A DNA stretch of 64,000 nt, taken from positions 1,240,001 to 1,304,000 of the forward strand of contig NZ_VMSF01000001.1 of NCBI RefSeq assembly GCF_009765225.1, written 5' to 3'. Source of the DNA: Leifsonia sp. AG29. GTDB taxonomy: Bacteria > Actinomycetota > Actinomycetes > Actinomycetales > Microbacteriaceae. This document shows, in pieces, positions 55,265-63,931 of this stretch; the stretch's first letter is position 1; the number at the start of each line of letters is the position of its first letter. A program made the position numbers and the translations under genes. The notes below the pieces were generated by a model. The model saw only the letters and a list, made by a program, of their open reading frames with translations. It did not search any database and was not told where the DNA came from.

Positions 55265-55732
55265 GTGGAGGAACCGGGCTACATCGTGCCCCCGCCGGGG
55301 CTCATACCGCCGCGCTCCGACCCGGGTGCCGACGCGGCGCCGCCCCGGCCGCTCATCGTGCCGGGCCGCGAGTTGCCCGCCTTCGCGGCCCCGGCGCCCG
55401 CACCGTCGCCGCAGCGCCCGGTCTGGCGCCTGACGCTGCCCGGGGGTCGACGCCTGACCGTCGGGGGAACGGTGCTGCTCGGCCGCAACCCGGCGCTCCC
55501 GCCGGGCGTGGCCCGTGCGGAGCTCGTCGCCGTCGACGATCCCGCCTCGACGGTGTCGAAGACCCACGCCGAGCTCGACCTCGCCGGAGACGGACTCACC
55601 GTGACCGACCTGCACTCGACGAACGGCGTGCGCGTGGCGGGCGTCCCGGCGGAACCCGGCGTGGCGACCGTTGTCCCCGATGGCGCGGAGCTGACGCTCG
55701 GCGACTTCCGGATCGTCGCCGAGCGAGCCTGA
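55265..55732 (+). CDS. Small FHA-domain protein
   Basis: A 155-residue protein: a Pro/Ala-rich N-terminal 50 residues followed by one FHA domain (L-L-G-R-N-P near residue 76, S-K-T-H-A-E-L, T-D-L-H-S-T-N-G-V) that should bind phosphothreonine. GTG 55265 lies 8 bases after a -10 box TATAGT (55252-55257), so it can be made from a leaderless mRNA separate from the upstream operon. It closes the kinase/surface cluster and probably reads the phosphorylation state set by the kinase at 42814. Confidence 0.82.
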   Translation: MEEPGYIVPPPGLIPPRSDPGADAAPPRPLIVPGRELPAFAAPAPAPSPQRPVWRLTLPGGRRLTVGGTVLLGRNPALPPGVARAELVAVDDPASTVSKTHAELDLAGDGLTVTDLHSTNGVRVAGVPAEPGVATVVPDGAELTLGDFRIVAERA

Positions 55733-55754
55733 TCGCCGCAGGATGGCCGGGTGA

Positions 55755-55760
55755 TATCCT
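55755..55760 (+). promoter_or_regulatory. -10 box of the leucine leader transcript
   Basis: TATCCT ends 8 bases before the ATG of the leader peptide at 55768, so the leader peptide itself is leaderless. Confidence 0.6.
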
Positions 55761-55767
55761 GGGCTCG

Positions 55768-55812
55768 ATGTGCACCGGTCTCCTCCTCCTTAGCCGCCGC
55801 GGCGAGTCCTAG
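55768..55812 (+). CDS. leuL: Leucine leader peptide of the leuCD operon
   Basis: This 14-codon frame ([14 protein letters not shown]) has four consecutive leucine codons, three CTC and one CTT. It lies 72 bases before leuC. Ribosome stalling at these codons when charged tRNA-Leu is scarce would change folding of the following hairpin and raise leuCD expression. It is too short to be a normal gene. Confidence 0.8.
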   Translation: MCTGLLLLSRRGES

Positions 55813-55835
55813 TTCTCAGGCCACCCTCGCCGCGG
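55797..55835 (+). promoter_or_regulatory. Putative leucine attenuator hairpin
   Basis: A perfect 10-bp stem CCGCGGCGAG (55797-55806) with CTCGCCGCGG (55826-55835) overlaps the last codons of the leader peptide. A ribosome paused on the leucine codons would cover the left arm and prevent this stem. No T run follows, so control may act on translation or Rho access. Competing structures were not computed. Confidence 0.5.
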
Positions 55836-55883
55836 AGTCACGTCGACGGCTGTTCCGTTTCGCACGCTAGGAGATCCACTGAC

Positions 55884-57395
55884 ATGACCACCGCTGACCC
55901 GTCCGCCGAGCAGGCCGACCGGCGACCGCTGACCCTCGCCGAGAAGGTGTGGCGCGACCACCTCGTCGTCAAGGGCGAGGACGGCTCGCCCGACCTCATC
56001 TACATCGATCTCCACCTCGTCCATGAGGTCACGAGCCCGCAGGCGTTCGACGGCCTCCGCATGGCCGGCCGTCCCGTCCGCCGGCCCGACCTGACCATCG
56101 CCACCGAGGACCACAACACGCCGACCATCGGCATCGACCGTCCGATCGCCGACCTCACGAGCCGCACCCAGATCGAGACCCTGCGCCGCAATGCCGAGGA
56201 GTTCGGCATCCGCCTCCACTCGCTCGGCGACGTCGAGCAGGGGATCGTCCACGTCGTCGGCCCGCAGCTGGGCCTCACCATGCCGGGCATCACCGTCGTG
56301 TGCGGCGACTCGCACACCTCCACCCACGGGGCGTTCGGCGCGATGGCCTTCGGCATCGGGACGAGCGAGGTCGAGCACGTGCTCGCCACCCAGACCCTGC
56401 CGCTGAAGCCGTTCAAGACGATGGCCATCACCGTCGAGGGCGACCTGCGCCCCGGGGTCACCGCGAAGGACATCATCCTGGCCGTGATCGCCAAGATCGG
56501 CACGGGAGGCGGTCAGGGCTACGTGCTCGAGTACCGCGGCAGCGCGATCCGCGCCCTCTCGATGGAGGGGCGGATGACGATCTGCAACATGTCCATCGAG
56601 GCGGGCGCCCGCGCGGGCATGGTCGCTCCGGACGAGACCACCTTCGCCTACCTGAAGGGCCGTCCGCACGCCCCCGAGGGCTCCGACTGGGACGAGGCGG
56701 TCGCGTACTGGAAGACGCTGCAGACCGACGACGACGCCGTGTTCGACGCCGAGGTCTACCTCGACGCCGCCGAGATCGAGCCCTTCGTGACCTGGGGGAC
56801 CAACCCGGGCCAGGGCGTATCGCTCAGCCAGTCCGTACCGGACCCCGCATCGTACGCCGATCCGAACGCGCGGGCCGCCGCCGAACGCGCTCTCCAGTAC
56901 ATGGACCTCGAGCCGGGCACGCCCATGAAGAGCATCCCGGTCGACGCCGTGTTCATGGGCTCCTGCACCAACAGCCGCATCGAGGACCTCCGCGCCTTCG
57001 CCTCCGTCATCAAGGGGCGCAAGAAGGCCGACGGCGTCCGCGTCATGGTGGTGCCGGGCAGCGCTCGCGTCCGCATCGAGGCAGAGGCGGAGGGCATCGA
57101 CAAGATCGTCGAGGAGTTCGGCGCCGAGTGGCGGTTCGCCGGGTGCTCGATGTGCCTGGGCATGAACCCCGACCAGCTCGCGCCGGGGGAGCGGTGCGCC
57201 TCCACCTCGAACCGCAACTTCGAGGGGCGGCAGGGCAAGGGAGGACGGACGCACCTGGTGTCGCCGCTGGTCGCGGCGGCGACGGCCATCCGCGGAACGC
57301 TGTCGAGCCCGTGGGACCTCGAGCACGACGAAGGCGACGACACGCCGCGCAGCGGCGGCACCGACAGCCGCATCGGAGAGAAGGTGGGCGCCTGA
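55884..57395 (+). CDS. leuC: 3-isopropylmalate dehydratase, large subunit
   Basis: LeuC with LeuD isomerises 2-isopropylmalate to 3-isopropylmalate, the second leucine step. The 503 residues match the long family. The 4Fe-4S ligands are C361 in G-S-C-T-N-S-R and C421/C424 in [21 protein letters not shown] is also conserved. TAGGAG at 55868-55873 is 10 bases before the ATG. leuD begins at the stop codon (TGATG). Confidence 0.96.
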   Translation: MTTADPSAEQADRRPLTLAEKVWRDHLVVKGEDGSPDLIYIDLHLVHEVTSPQAFDGLRMAGRPVRRPDLTIATEDHNTPTIGIDRPIADLTSRTQIETLRRNAEEFGIRLHSLGDVEQGIVHVVGPQLGLTMPGITVVCGDSHTSTHGAFGAMAFGIGTSEVEHVLATQTLPLKPFKTMAITVEGDLRPGVTAKDIILAVIAKIGTGGGQGYVLEYRGSAIRALSMEGRMTICNMSIEAGARAGMVAPDETTFAYLKGRPHAPEGSDWDEAVAYWKTLQTDDDAVFDAEVYLDAAEIEPFVTWGTNPGQGVSLSQSVPDPASYADPNARAAAERALQYMDLEPGTPMKSIPVDAVFMGSCTNSRIEDLRAFASVIKGRKKADGVRVMVVPGSARVRIEAEAEGIDKIVEEFGAEWRFAGCSMCLGMNPDQLAPGERCASTSNRNFEGRQGKGGRTHLVSPLVAAATAIRGTLSSPWDLEHDEGDDTPRSGGTDSRIGEKVGA

Positions 57396-57994
57396 TGGAG
57401 AAGTTCGAGACCGTCACCGGCGTCGCCGTCCCGCTGCGCCGCTCCGATGTCGACACCGACCAGATCATCCCGGCGGTGTTCCTCAAGCGCGTCACCAAGA
57501 CGGGCTTCGACGACGCGCTCTTCCACGAGTGGCGGAAGGATCCGGACTTCATCCTGAACCAGGAGCCGTACCAGGGTGCGACCGTCCTCGTCGCCGGTCC
57601 CGACTTCGGAACCGGATCCTCCCGCGAGCACGCCGTCTGGGCGCTCCGCGATTACGGCTTCCGCGTGGTGCTCAGCCCGCGGTTCGCCGACATCTTCCGG
57701 GGAAACTCCGGAAAGCAGGGCCTCCTCACCGGTCAGATCTCCGAGGAGGACGCCGAGCGTCTCTGGGAGGCCATCGAGGCCGAGCCGGGAATACCCGCGA
57801 CGGTCGACCTGGTTGCCAAGACTGCGACGGTCGGTGCGGTCCAGGTGTCTTTCGACATCGACGACTACACTCGCTGGCGTTTGCTCGAAGGGTTGGACGA
57901 CATCGCTCTGACCCTGCGCGACGAGGCGCGCATCTCCGAATACGAAAGCGGCCGCGCGAGCTGGCGGCCCACGACCCTCCCGGTGAAACTTTGA
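57395..57994 (+). CDS. leuD: 3-isopropylmalate dehydratase, small subunit
   Basis: A 199-residue swivel-domain subunit. Conserved are [28 protein letters not shown] and the R-F-A-D-I-F-R-G-N segment. It completes the LeuC active site. It is coupled to leuC by a 1-base overlap, and its stop overlaps the TTG start of murA, an unusual joining of amino acid and cell-wall synthesis genes. Confidence 0.95.
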   Translation: MEKFETVTGVAVPLRRSDVDTDQIIPAVFLKRVTKTGFDDALFHEWRKDPDFILNQEPYQGATVLVAGPDFGTGSSREHAVWALRDYGFRVVLSPRFADIFRGNSGKQGLLTGQISEEDAERLWEAIEAEPGIPATVDLVAKTATVGAVQVSFDIDDYTRWRLLEGLDDIALTLRDEARISEYESGRASWRPTTLPVKL

Positions 57995-59361
57995 ACTCAC
58001 TCCTTCAGGACGCCCAGGCAGCTGGAGCGCGCGTCGGCCTCAAGGGCGACCGCATCACGATCAACGGCGGAATCCCGCTCCGGGGCCGCATCGAGGTCCG
58101 CGGCGCCAAGAACTTCGTCACCAAGGCCATGGTCGCCGCGATCCTCGGCGAAGGCCCGAGCGTCCTGCGGAACGTCCCCGACATCAGCGACGTGCGCGTC
58201 GTCCGAGGGCTCCTCGAGGTCCACGGCGTGAAGGTCACGAACGGCGCGGAGGAGGGCGAGCTCCTCCTCGACCCGAGCGCGGTCGAGTCGGCGCACATGG
58301 CCGACATCGACGCCCACGCCGGCTCGAGCCGCATCCCGATCCTGTTCTGCGGGCCGCTGCTGCACCGCCTCGGCGAGGCGTTCATCCCCGACCTCGGCGG
58401 CTGCCGCATCGGCGACCGGCCGATCGACTACCACCTCGAGGTCCTCCGCAAGTTCGGCGCCGTCGTCGACAAGCTGCCGACCGGCATCCGCATGACGGCC
58501 CCGAACGGCCTGCACGGAGCGAAGCTCGAGCTGCCGTACCCGAGCGTCGGGGCGACGGAGCAGGTGCTCCTCACGGCCGTCCGCGCGGAGGGGATCACCG
58601 AGCTCAAGGGCGCGGCGATCGAGCCCGAGATCATGGATCTCATCAACGTCCTGCAGAAGATGGGCGCGATCATCTCGGTCGACACCGACCGCGTGATCCG
58701 CATCGAGGGCGTGGACAAGCTGGTGGGCTACAGCCACACGGCGCTCTTCGACCGCAACGAGGCCGCCAGCTGGGCCGCTGCAGCGCTCGCCACCCACGGC
58801 GACATCTACGTCGGCGGCGCGCGCCAGCCCGAGATGCTGACCTTCCTCAACGTCTACCGCAAGGTCGGAGGCGCGTTCGAGATCCACGACGACGGCATCC
58901 GGTTCTTCCACCCGGGCGGTCCGCTCAAGCCGGTCGTCATCGAGACCGACGTCCACCCGGGCTTCATGACCGACTGGCAGCAGCCGCTGGTCGTCGCGCT
59001 CACCAAGGCCGAGGGCGTGTCGATCGTCCACGAGACGGTCTACGAGCAGCGGTTCGGCTTCGTCGACGCCCTCATCGACATGGGCGCCAAGATCCAGGTG
59101 CACAAGGAGTGCCTCGGCGGGCACGACTGCCGGTTCGGCCAGCGGAACTTCAACCACTCGGCCGTGATCATGGGACCGGTGGAGCTCACGGGCGCCGACA
59201 TCGAGGTCCCGGACCTCCGCGGCGGCTTCAGCCACCTCATCGCGGCGCTGACCGCGGAGGGGCAATCGACCGTCAGCAATGTCGGCATCATCAGCCGCGG
59301 CTATGAGAACTTCATCACGAAGCTCGAGCAGCTCGGTGCGGACTTCACGCTGATCGCTTGA
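57991..59361 (+). CDS. murA: UDP-N-acetylglucosamine 1-carboxyvinyltransferase
   Basis: MurA transfers enolpyruvate from PEP to UDP-GlcNAc, the first committed step of peptidoglycan synthesis. The 456 residues include Lys40 in R-G-A-K-N and the active-site cysteine at about C138 in [10 protein letters not shown], the target of fosfomycin. The TTG start is inferred from its overlap with the leuD stop (TTGA) and the family-like N-terminus; no better start lies between it and the conserved core. A hairpin follows the gene. Confidence 0.94.
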   Translation: MNSLLQDAQAAGARVGLKGDRITINGGIPLRGRIEVRGAKNFVTKAMVAAILGEGPSVLRNVPDISDVRVVRGLLEVHGVKVTNGAEEGELLLDPSAVESAHMADIDAHAGSSRIPILFCGPLLHRLGEAFIPDLGGCRIGDRPIDYHLEVLRKFGAVVDKLPTGIRMTAPNGLHGAKLELPYPSVGATEQVLLTAVRAEGITELKGAAIEPEIMDLINVLQKMGAIISVDTDRVIRIEGVDKLVGYSHTALFDRNEAASWAAAALATHGDIYVGGARQPEMLTFLNVYRKVGGAFEIHDDGIRFFHPGGPLKPVVIETDVHPGFMTDWQQPLVVALTKAEGVSIVHETVYEQRFGFVDALIDMGAKIQVHKECLGGHDCRFGQRNFNHSAVIMGPVELTGADIEVPDLRGGFSHLIAALTAEGQSTVSNVGIISRGYENFITKLEQLGADFTLIA

Positions 59362-59370
59362 CGCGAGGCG

Positions 59371-59394
59371 CCGCAGTCGCCGCGGCGACTGCGG
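59371..59394 (+). terminator. Hairpin terminator after murA
   Basis: An 11-bp complementary pair CCGCAGTCGCC (59371-59381) and GGCGACTGCGG (59384-59394) forms a tight hairpin with no T run. Confidence 0.6.
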
Positions 59395-59447
59395 TCCCCT
59401 CGGCGGGCTTGCCGCCGACGGCATGCCCCGTCACCGATAATGGTCTG

Positions 59448-60224
59448 GTGTCCCATCCCGCTGAGTCCGTGCCCGTGAAGCGTCCGCATTCCGAACGGAG
59501 CCGACCCTCCGTGTTCTGGGTGCTCGCCGCGCTCATCCTGCCGCTCGGGTCGCTGCTCGCGCGGTTCCGGGTCGTCGACGGTGAGAAGATGCCGCGGAGC
59601 GGCGCGCTCATCCTGGCGCCCAACCACTACAGCGAGATCGACCCGGTGATGATCGGCATCGTCTCCTGGAAGCTCGGGCGCCTCCCGCGCTTCCTCGCCA
59701 AGGAGAGCCTGTTCCACGTGCCCGTGCTCGGCTGGTTCCTCCGCCGCTCCGGTCAGGTGCCGGTGTCGCGCGCGGGGGCGACCCGCGGATCGGCGCCGCT
59801 GGAGGCCGCCCAGAAGATCATCGACGACGGCCGCATCGTGATCATCTACCCCGAGGGCTCGCTCACACGCGACCCAGACCTCTGGCCGATGCGCGGCAAG
59901 ACCGGTGCCGCCCGCATGGCGCTCGAGCACCGCATCCCGGTGATCCCGATCGCCCACTGGGGCACCCAGCAGGTGCTGCCGCGGTACGGCAAGAAGATCA
60001 GCTGGTTCCCGCGCAAGACCATCGACGTGAAGGTGGGCGACCCCGTCGACCTGTCCGCGTTCGAGGGGCGGAACCTCGACTCGGCGACGCTCAGCGAGGC
60101 GACCTCCGCGATCATGGACGCCATCACGGCCCTCCTCGAGGACCTGCGCGCCGAGAAGGCGCCGCGTCCGCGCTGGGACCCGGCCGAGCACAACCAGAAG
60201 GAGACCGGCCGCTTCGATGGCTAG
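59448..60224 (+). CDS. plsC: 1-acyl-sn-glycerol-3-phosphate acyltransferase
   Basis: A 258-residue membrane-associated acyltransferase making phosphatidate. Motif I is N-H-Y-S-E-I-D (the usual H-x4-D, with N-H-Y-S-E-I-D), and motif III is Y-P-E-G-S-L-T-R. An N-terminal hydrophobic segment (V-F-W-V-L-A-A-L-I-L-P-L-G-S-L-L) anchors it. GTG 59448 lies 7 bases after GATAAT (59436-59441), implying a leaderless start; the frame is open to TTG 59358. It overlaps gpsA by 8 bases, and both enzymes belong to phospholipid synthesis. Confidence 0.9.
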   Translation: MSHPAESVPVKRPHSERSRPSVFWVLAALILPLGSLLARFRVVDGEKMPRSGALILAPNHYSEIDPVMIGIVSWKLGRLPRFLAKESLFHVPVLGWFLRRSGQVPVSRAGATRGSAPLEAAQKIIDDGRIVIIYPEGSLTRDPDLWPMRGKTGAARMALEHRIPVIPIAHWGTQQVLPRYGKKISWFPRKTIDVKVGDPVDLSAFEGRNLDSATLSEATSAIMDAITALLEDLRAEKAPRPRWDPAEHNQKETGRFDG

Positions 60225-61362
60225 AGCAGTGAAGGCACCGCCCGCCCGTCCCCGCCGCGTCGCCGTGCTCGGCGCCGGCAGCTGGGGGACCACGTTCGCG
60301 AAGATCCTGGCCGACGGCGGCTCCGAGGTCGTGCTGTGGGCGAGACGCCCGGAGGTGGCGCGGGAGATCAACGAGGTCAAGCGCAACAGCGACTACCTCG
60401 AGGGCATCAATCTCCCGCGCAACCTGCGCTCGACGCACCGGCTCGGGGAGGCGATGCGCGACGCCGAGCAGGTCTTCGTCTCCATCCCGAGCCAGACGCT
60501 CCGGTCGAACCTGGAGGCGATGACGCCGTTCCTCGGCCCCGAGACGATCGTCGTGAGCCTCATGAAGGGCGTCGAGAAGGGCACGGGCCTCCGCATGAGC
60601 GAGGTCATCGCCGCCGGCCTCCCGATCGAGGCGGAGCGCATCGCCGTCGCCTCCGGGCCCAACCTGGCCCTCGAGATCGCGCGCGAGCAGCCCACCGCCG
60701 CCGTCGTGTCCTCGGTGAGCCTCGAGACGGCGCAGGCCGTCGCGATGGCGGCCACCAACCGGTACTTCCGGAGCTTCGTGAACACCGACGTCATCGGCAC
60801 CGAGTTCGGCGGCGTCCTGAAGAACCTGATCGCGGTCGCCATCGGCATCGTCGACGGCGTCGGCTACGGCGAGAACACCAAGGCGTCGATCATCACGCGC
60901 GGCCTCGTGGAGATGACCGATTTCGCCGTCGCTTACGGCGCCGAGCCGCAGACGCTCTCCGGGCTCGCCGGCCTGGGCGACCTGATCGCGACGTGCGAGT
61001 CGTCGCTGAGCCGCAACAACACGGCCGGGCGCCTCCTCGGCCAGGGCTACGCGTTCGCCGATGTGGTCAAGCAGATGAATCAGACGGCGGAGGGGCTCGC
61101 CTCCGTGGCGCCGGTGCTGCGACTGGCCGAGGCGCGCGGCGTCGAGATGCCGATCGTCCGGCAGGTCAGCCAGGTGCTGGCCGGTACGCTCGATCCGAAG
61201 GACATCGCGCCTCACCTCACCACCGACTCGGACGAGCCGCAAGGCGAAAGGACACTGGATGACGGACACGGTCACGGTCGCGCTTCTGTTTGGAGGGCGC
61301 TCAAGCGAGCATTCGATCAGCTGCGCGACGGCGGCGGGAGTGCTCGCGGCGATCGACCGTGA
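60217..61362 (+). CDS. gpsA: Glycerol-3-phosphate dehydrogenase [NAD(P)+], with long tail overlapping ddl
   Basis: GpsA reduces dihydroxyacetone phosphate to glycerol-3-phosphate for phospholipids. Conserved are G-A-G-S-W-G-T-T near residue 20, K-G-V-E-K-G-T-G, and the catalytic K in G-G-V-L-K-N-L-I-A and the R-N-N-T-A-G-R segment. At 381 residues it is about 35 longer than expected: the normal end is near D-S-D-E-P-Q, and the frame then runs 104 bases into ddl in a different frame, adding a basic tail (R-A-L-K-R-A-F-D-Q-L-R). Either the original stop was lost or there is a frameshift near 61250. Confidence 0.92.
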   Translation: MARAVKAPPARPRRVAVLGAGSWGTTFAKILADGGSEVVLWARRPEVAREINEVKRNSDYLEGINLPRNLRSTHRLGEAMRDAEQVFVSIPSQTLRSNLEAMTPFLGPETIVVSLMKGVEKGTGLRMSEVIAAGLPIEAERIAVASGPNLALEIAREQPTAAVVSSVSLETAQAVAMAATNRYFRSFVNTDVIGTEFGGVLKNLIAVAIGIVDGVGYGENTKASIITRGLVEMTDFAVAYGAEPQTLSGLAGLGDLIATCESSLSRNNTAGRLLGQGYAFADVVKQMNQTAEGLASVAPVLRLAEARGVEMPIVRQVSQVLAGTLDPKDIAPHLTTDSDEPQGERTLDDGHGHGRASVWRALKRAFDQLRDGGGSARGDRP

Positions 61363-62356
61363 CCGCTACCGGGTGATCCCGATCGGGATCACCCACGACG
61401 GCGCTTTCACGGTGCAGCCGGACGATGCCGCCCGGTTCGCGCTCAACGCCGAGAAGCTGCCCGAGGTCGACGACAACGGCACCCGCGTGCTCTGGCCGGA
61501 CAGCGCCGCGTCCCGTGAGCTCACCGTGATCGAGGCCGACGGTTCGCGGTCCTCTCTGGGCGAGATCGACATCGTCTTCCCGATCCTTCACGGCCCGTGG
61601 GGGGAGGACGGCACTCTTCAGGGCATGCTCGAACTGGTCGGACTGCCGTATGTCGGAAGCGGCGTGCTGGCGAGCGCGCTCGGCATGGACAAGCACTTCA
61701 CCAAGACCGTCCTGCAGCAGGCGGGCATCCCCGTGGCGCCCTGGGTGACGGTCACCGCCCACGAATGGGGGACCGACCCCGACGCCGTCGGTGCGTCCGC
61801 CGAGGCGCTGGGGCTGCCCGCCTTCGTCAAACCCGCGAGGGCCGGATCCAGCGTGGGCGTGACCAAGATCACCGAGTGGTCCGACCTCGGCTCCGCCGTC
61901 GAGACCGCGCTCCGTGAGGACGACCGTGTGCTGATCGAGTCCATGGTGACCGGTCGGGAGGTCGAGATCGCCGTGCTCGGCGGCCGTCCCGGCCAGCCGT
62001 CGCGCGCCTCCGTCGCCGGCGAGATCGTCCTCAGCGGCCGCGACTTCTACGACTTCGCCGCCAAGTACCTCGACGCCCCGGGCGTGGAGCTCGTCTGTCC
62101 CGCCGAGCTCTCGGAGGGCGAACTGGCGCAGATGCAGCAGCTGGGCATCCGGGCGTTCGACGCGATCGGAGGCGAGGGTCTCGCCCGCGTCGACTTCTTC
62201 CTGACCGCGGACGGCTTCGTCGTCAACGAGATCAACACGATGCCGGGGTTCACCCCGATCTCGATGTTCCCGCGCTGCTGGCAGGAGTCGGGCCTCGGCT
62301 ACCCCGCCCTGATCGACGAGCTCATCCAAGTGGCCCTGGCCCGCGCGGCGGCCTGA
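61259..62356 (+). CDS. ddl: D-alanine-D-alanine ligase
   Basis: Ddl joins two D-alanines for the peptidoglycan stem peptide in an ATP-dependent reaction. The 365-residue ATP-grasp enzyme has L-F-G-G-R-S-S-E-H at the start, F-V-K-P-A-R-A-G-S-S-V-G-V, E-V-E-I-A-V-L and E-I-N-T-M-P-G-F-T-P-I-S-M-F-P at the Mg2+ site. The start lies inside the extended gpsA frame; AAAGGA is 6-11 bases upstream. Confidence 0.95.
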   Translation: MTDTVTVALLFGGRSSEHSISCATAAGVLAAIDRDRYRVIPIGITHDGAFTVQPDDAARFALNAEKLPEVDDNGTRVLWPDSAASRELTVIEADGSRSSLGEIDIVFPILHGPWGEDGTLQGMLELVGLPYVGSGVLASALGMDKHFTKTVLQQAGIPVAPWVTVTAHEWGTDPDAVGASAEALGLPAFVKPARAGSSVGVTKITEWSDLGSAVETALREDDRVLIESMVTGREVEIAVLGGRPGQPSRASVAGEIVLSGRDFYDFAAKYLDAPGVELVCPAELSEGELAQMQQLGIRAFDAIGGEGLARVDFFLTADGFVVNEINTMPGFTPISMFPRCWQESGLGYPALIDELIQVALARAAA

Positions 62357-62374
62357 CGCACCGGCCGGTCGCGT

Positions 62375-62887
62375 CTACCGAGACGGCGTCGGGGTCGGCG
62401 TCCCGGCCCCGCCACCGGTCGTGTCGAGCGTCGACAGGCACTTCTGCGTCTGCTTGACCGTGGCGATCGCGCTGGAGAACTCCGGGAGCACGGACGCGTC
62501 GGACACACCGGCGACGTGGTCGATGATCACCTCGGTCGCCGGCCGCCGGCCGAACGTCTGGTAGACGATCGTCTTGGCGGCCGGGTCGGTCATGAGCACC
62601 CAGTCGATGCCGTTGACGTCGATGCACGGCTTCGTCGTCGGCCCGATGGGAGGGACGCCGCAGCGCAGGATGACGGCGGCGGGGTCGCCCCAGGCGCCGG
62701 TCGCCTGCGCGTCGGTCTCGCGCTTCGCCTTGTCGGCCACGGTGTCGGGCAGCCGCACGCTGATCTCGGCGCAGCCCGGGTCGTTCGCCTGGGCGCCCGG
62801 GTCGAGCGTGACGGTCGGAGCGCACCCGCTGAGCGCGAGCGCGAGACCCGCGAGGACGACGGCGAGGACGGTGCGGCGATGGGACAC
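62375..62887 (-). CDS. DUF3515-family lipoprotein
   Basis: A 170-residue secreted lipoprotein with signal peptide L-A-V-V-L-A-G-L-A-L-A-L-S-G-C and a beta-rich domain with conserved cysteines (D-P-G-C-A-E-I, I-L-R-C-G-V-P-P, P-C-I-D). DUF3515 proteins are found between ddl and thiL across Actinobacteria; the role is unknown. GTG 62887 lies 9 bases from the reverse -10 box TAGCCT (62901 to 62896), which shares its TA with the thiL promoter. Confidence 0.85.
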   Translation of the reverse strand: MSHRRTVLAVVLAGLALALSGCAPTVTLDPGAQANDPGCAEISVRLPDTVADKAKRETDAQATGAWGDPAAVILRCGVPPIGPTTKPCIDVNGIDWVLMTDPAAKTIVYQTFGRRPATEVIIDHVAGVSDASVLPEFSSAIATVKQTQKCLSTLDTTGGGAGTPTPTPSR

Positions 62888-62895
62888 AGTGATTC

Positions 62896-62905
62896 AGGCT
62901 ACCGT
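62896..62905. promoter_or_regulatory. Symmetric bidirectional promoter, DUF3515 gene and thiL
   Basis: The 10 bases AGGCTACCGT contain TACCGT forward (62900-62905) and TAGCCT reverse (62901 to 62896). The two -10 boxes share one TA pair, and each ends exactly 9 bases from its start codon. Confidence 0.6.
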
Positions 62906-62913
62906 TTGCTGTC

Positions 62914-63915
62914 ATGGGAAACTCTGGGAGCGCCGGCGCCGGGACGACCATCGGCGAGGCCTCGGAACGCGACGCGCTCCGCAGGATCTTCCCGCGTCTC
63001 CCCGCCTCGTCGGCGACGATCGTCGGCCCGGGTGACGACGCGGCCGTGCTGGCGGCGCCCGACGGCCGGTTCGTCGTCACGACGGACATGATGGTGCACG
63101 GCCCGGACTTCCGCCTCGCGTGGTCGACCCCCGAGGATCTCGGCTGGAAGGCCGCGGCGACCAACCTCTCGGACGTTGCGGCCATGGGCGCCGTCCCGAC
63201 GGCGCTCGTCGTGGCGATCGCCGCTCCGGCGGGGCTGCCGGTGTCCGCGCTGGAGGAGATCGCGGACGGCTTCCGCTCGGCGTGCGAACTGCTCGCGCCC
63301 GGTTGCGGCATCGTGGGCGGCGACCTGTCGGTCTCGCCGGTGCTGACGATCGCGGTGACCGCCTTCGGTGACCTGCAGGGGCGCGACCCGGTGCTCCGGA
63401 GCGGAGCGCGCCCGGGCGATGTCGCGGCAGTCTCCGGGCCGCTGGGCGCGGCGGGCGCCGGACTGCGCCTCCTGTTCGAGCGAGCGGTCGACGAGCGCGG
63501 CGAGCCGGACGCGGAGCGGTTCGCCGTCGTCGCCGCAGCGCATCCCGAGCTGGTGTCGGCGCAGTTGCGGCCCGTTCCCCCGGTCGCCGACGGTCCTCGC
63601 GCCGCCAGGGCCGGCGCGACGGCGATGCTCGACCTGAGCGACGGCCTCGCCCTCGACGCCCGGAGGGTGGCCGAAGCGAGCGGGGTGGCGATCGACATCG
63701 ACCCGGCCGCGCTCGGAGACGATCCGCGGATGGCGCTCACCGGCGGAGAGGATCACGGTCTGTTCGCCGCCTTCCCGGCCGGGACGCCGCTGCCGGGAGG
63801 CTTCCGGCGCGTAGGCGTGGTGCGCGAGGGCGAAGGCCTTTATGTCGGCGGCGTGCTCTTCGATGAGCGCGGCGGATGGGACCCGTATCTGGAGTGGGAC
63901 GGCGCGCGCGGCTGA
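62914..63915 (+). CDS. thiL: Thiamine-monophosphate kinase
   Basis: ThiL phosphorylates thiamine monophosphate to the active cofactor thiamine diphosphate, needed for example by IlvB in this window. The 333 residues have the AIR-synthase-like fold: [31 protein letters not shown] and D-L-S-D-G-L-A. The start lies at the leaderless distance from TACCGT. It converges with the next gene. Confidence 0.93.
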   Translation: MGNSGSAGAGTTIGEASERDALRRIFPRLPASSATIVGPGDDAAVLAAPDGRFVVTTDMMVHGPDFRLAWSTPEDLGWKAAATNLSDVAAMGAVPTALVVAIAAPAGLPVSALEEIADGFRSACELLAPGCGIVGGDLSVSPVLTIAVTAFGDLQGRDPVLRSGARPGDVAAVSGPLGAAGAGLRLLFERAVDERGEPDAERFAVVAAAHPELVSAQLRPVPPVADGPRAARAGATAMLDLSDGLALDARRVAEASGVAIDIDPAALGDDPRMALTGGEDHGLFAAFPAGTPLPGGFRRVGVVREGEGLYVGGVLFDERGGWDPYLEWDGARG

Positions 63916-63931
63916 CCCCTCGGTCGGCCGG

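Noticed and set aside
40795-55732. The kinase/surface cluster as the type VII secretion machinery for the lipase
   Set aside because: No EccC/EssC-type FtsK ATPase, EccB/D/E or WXG100 protein is encoded there. MoxR is a different AAA+ class. A link to the lipase locus would be speculation.
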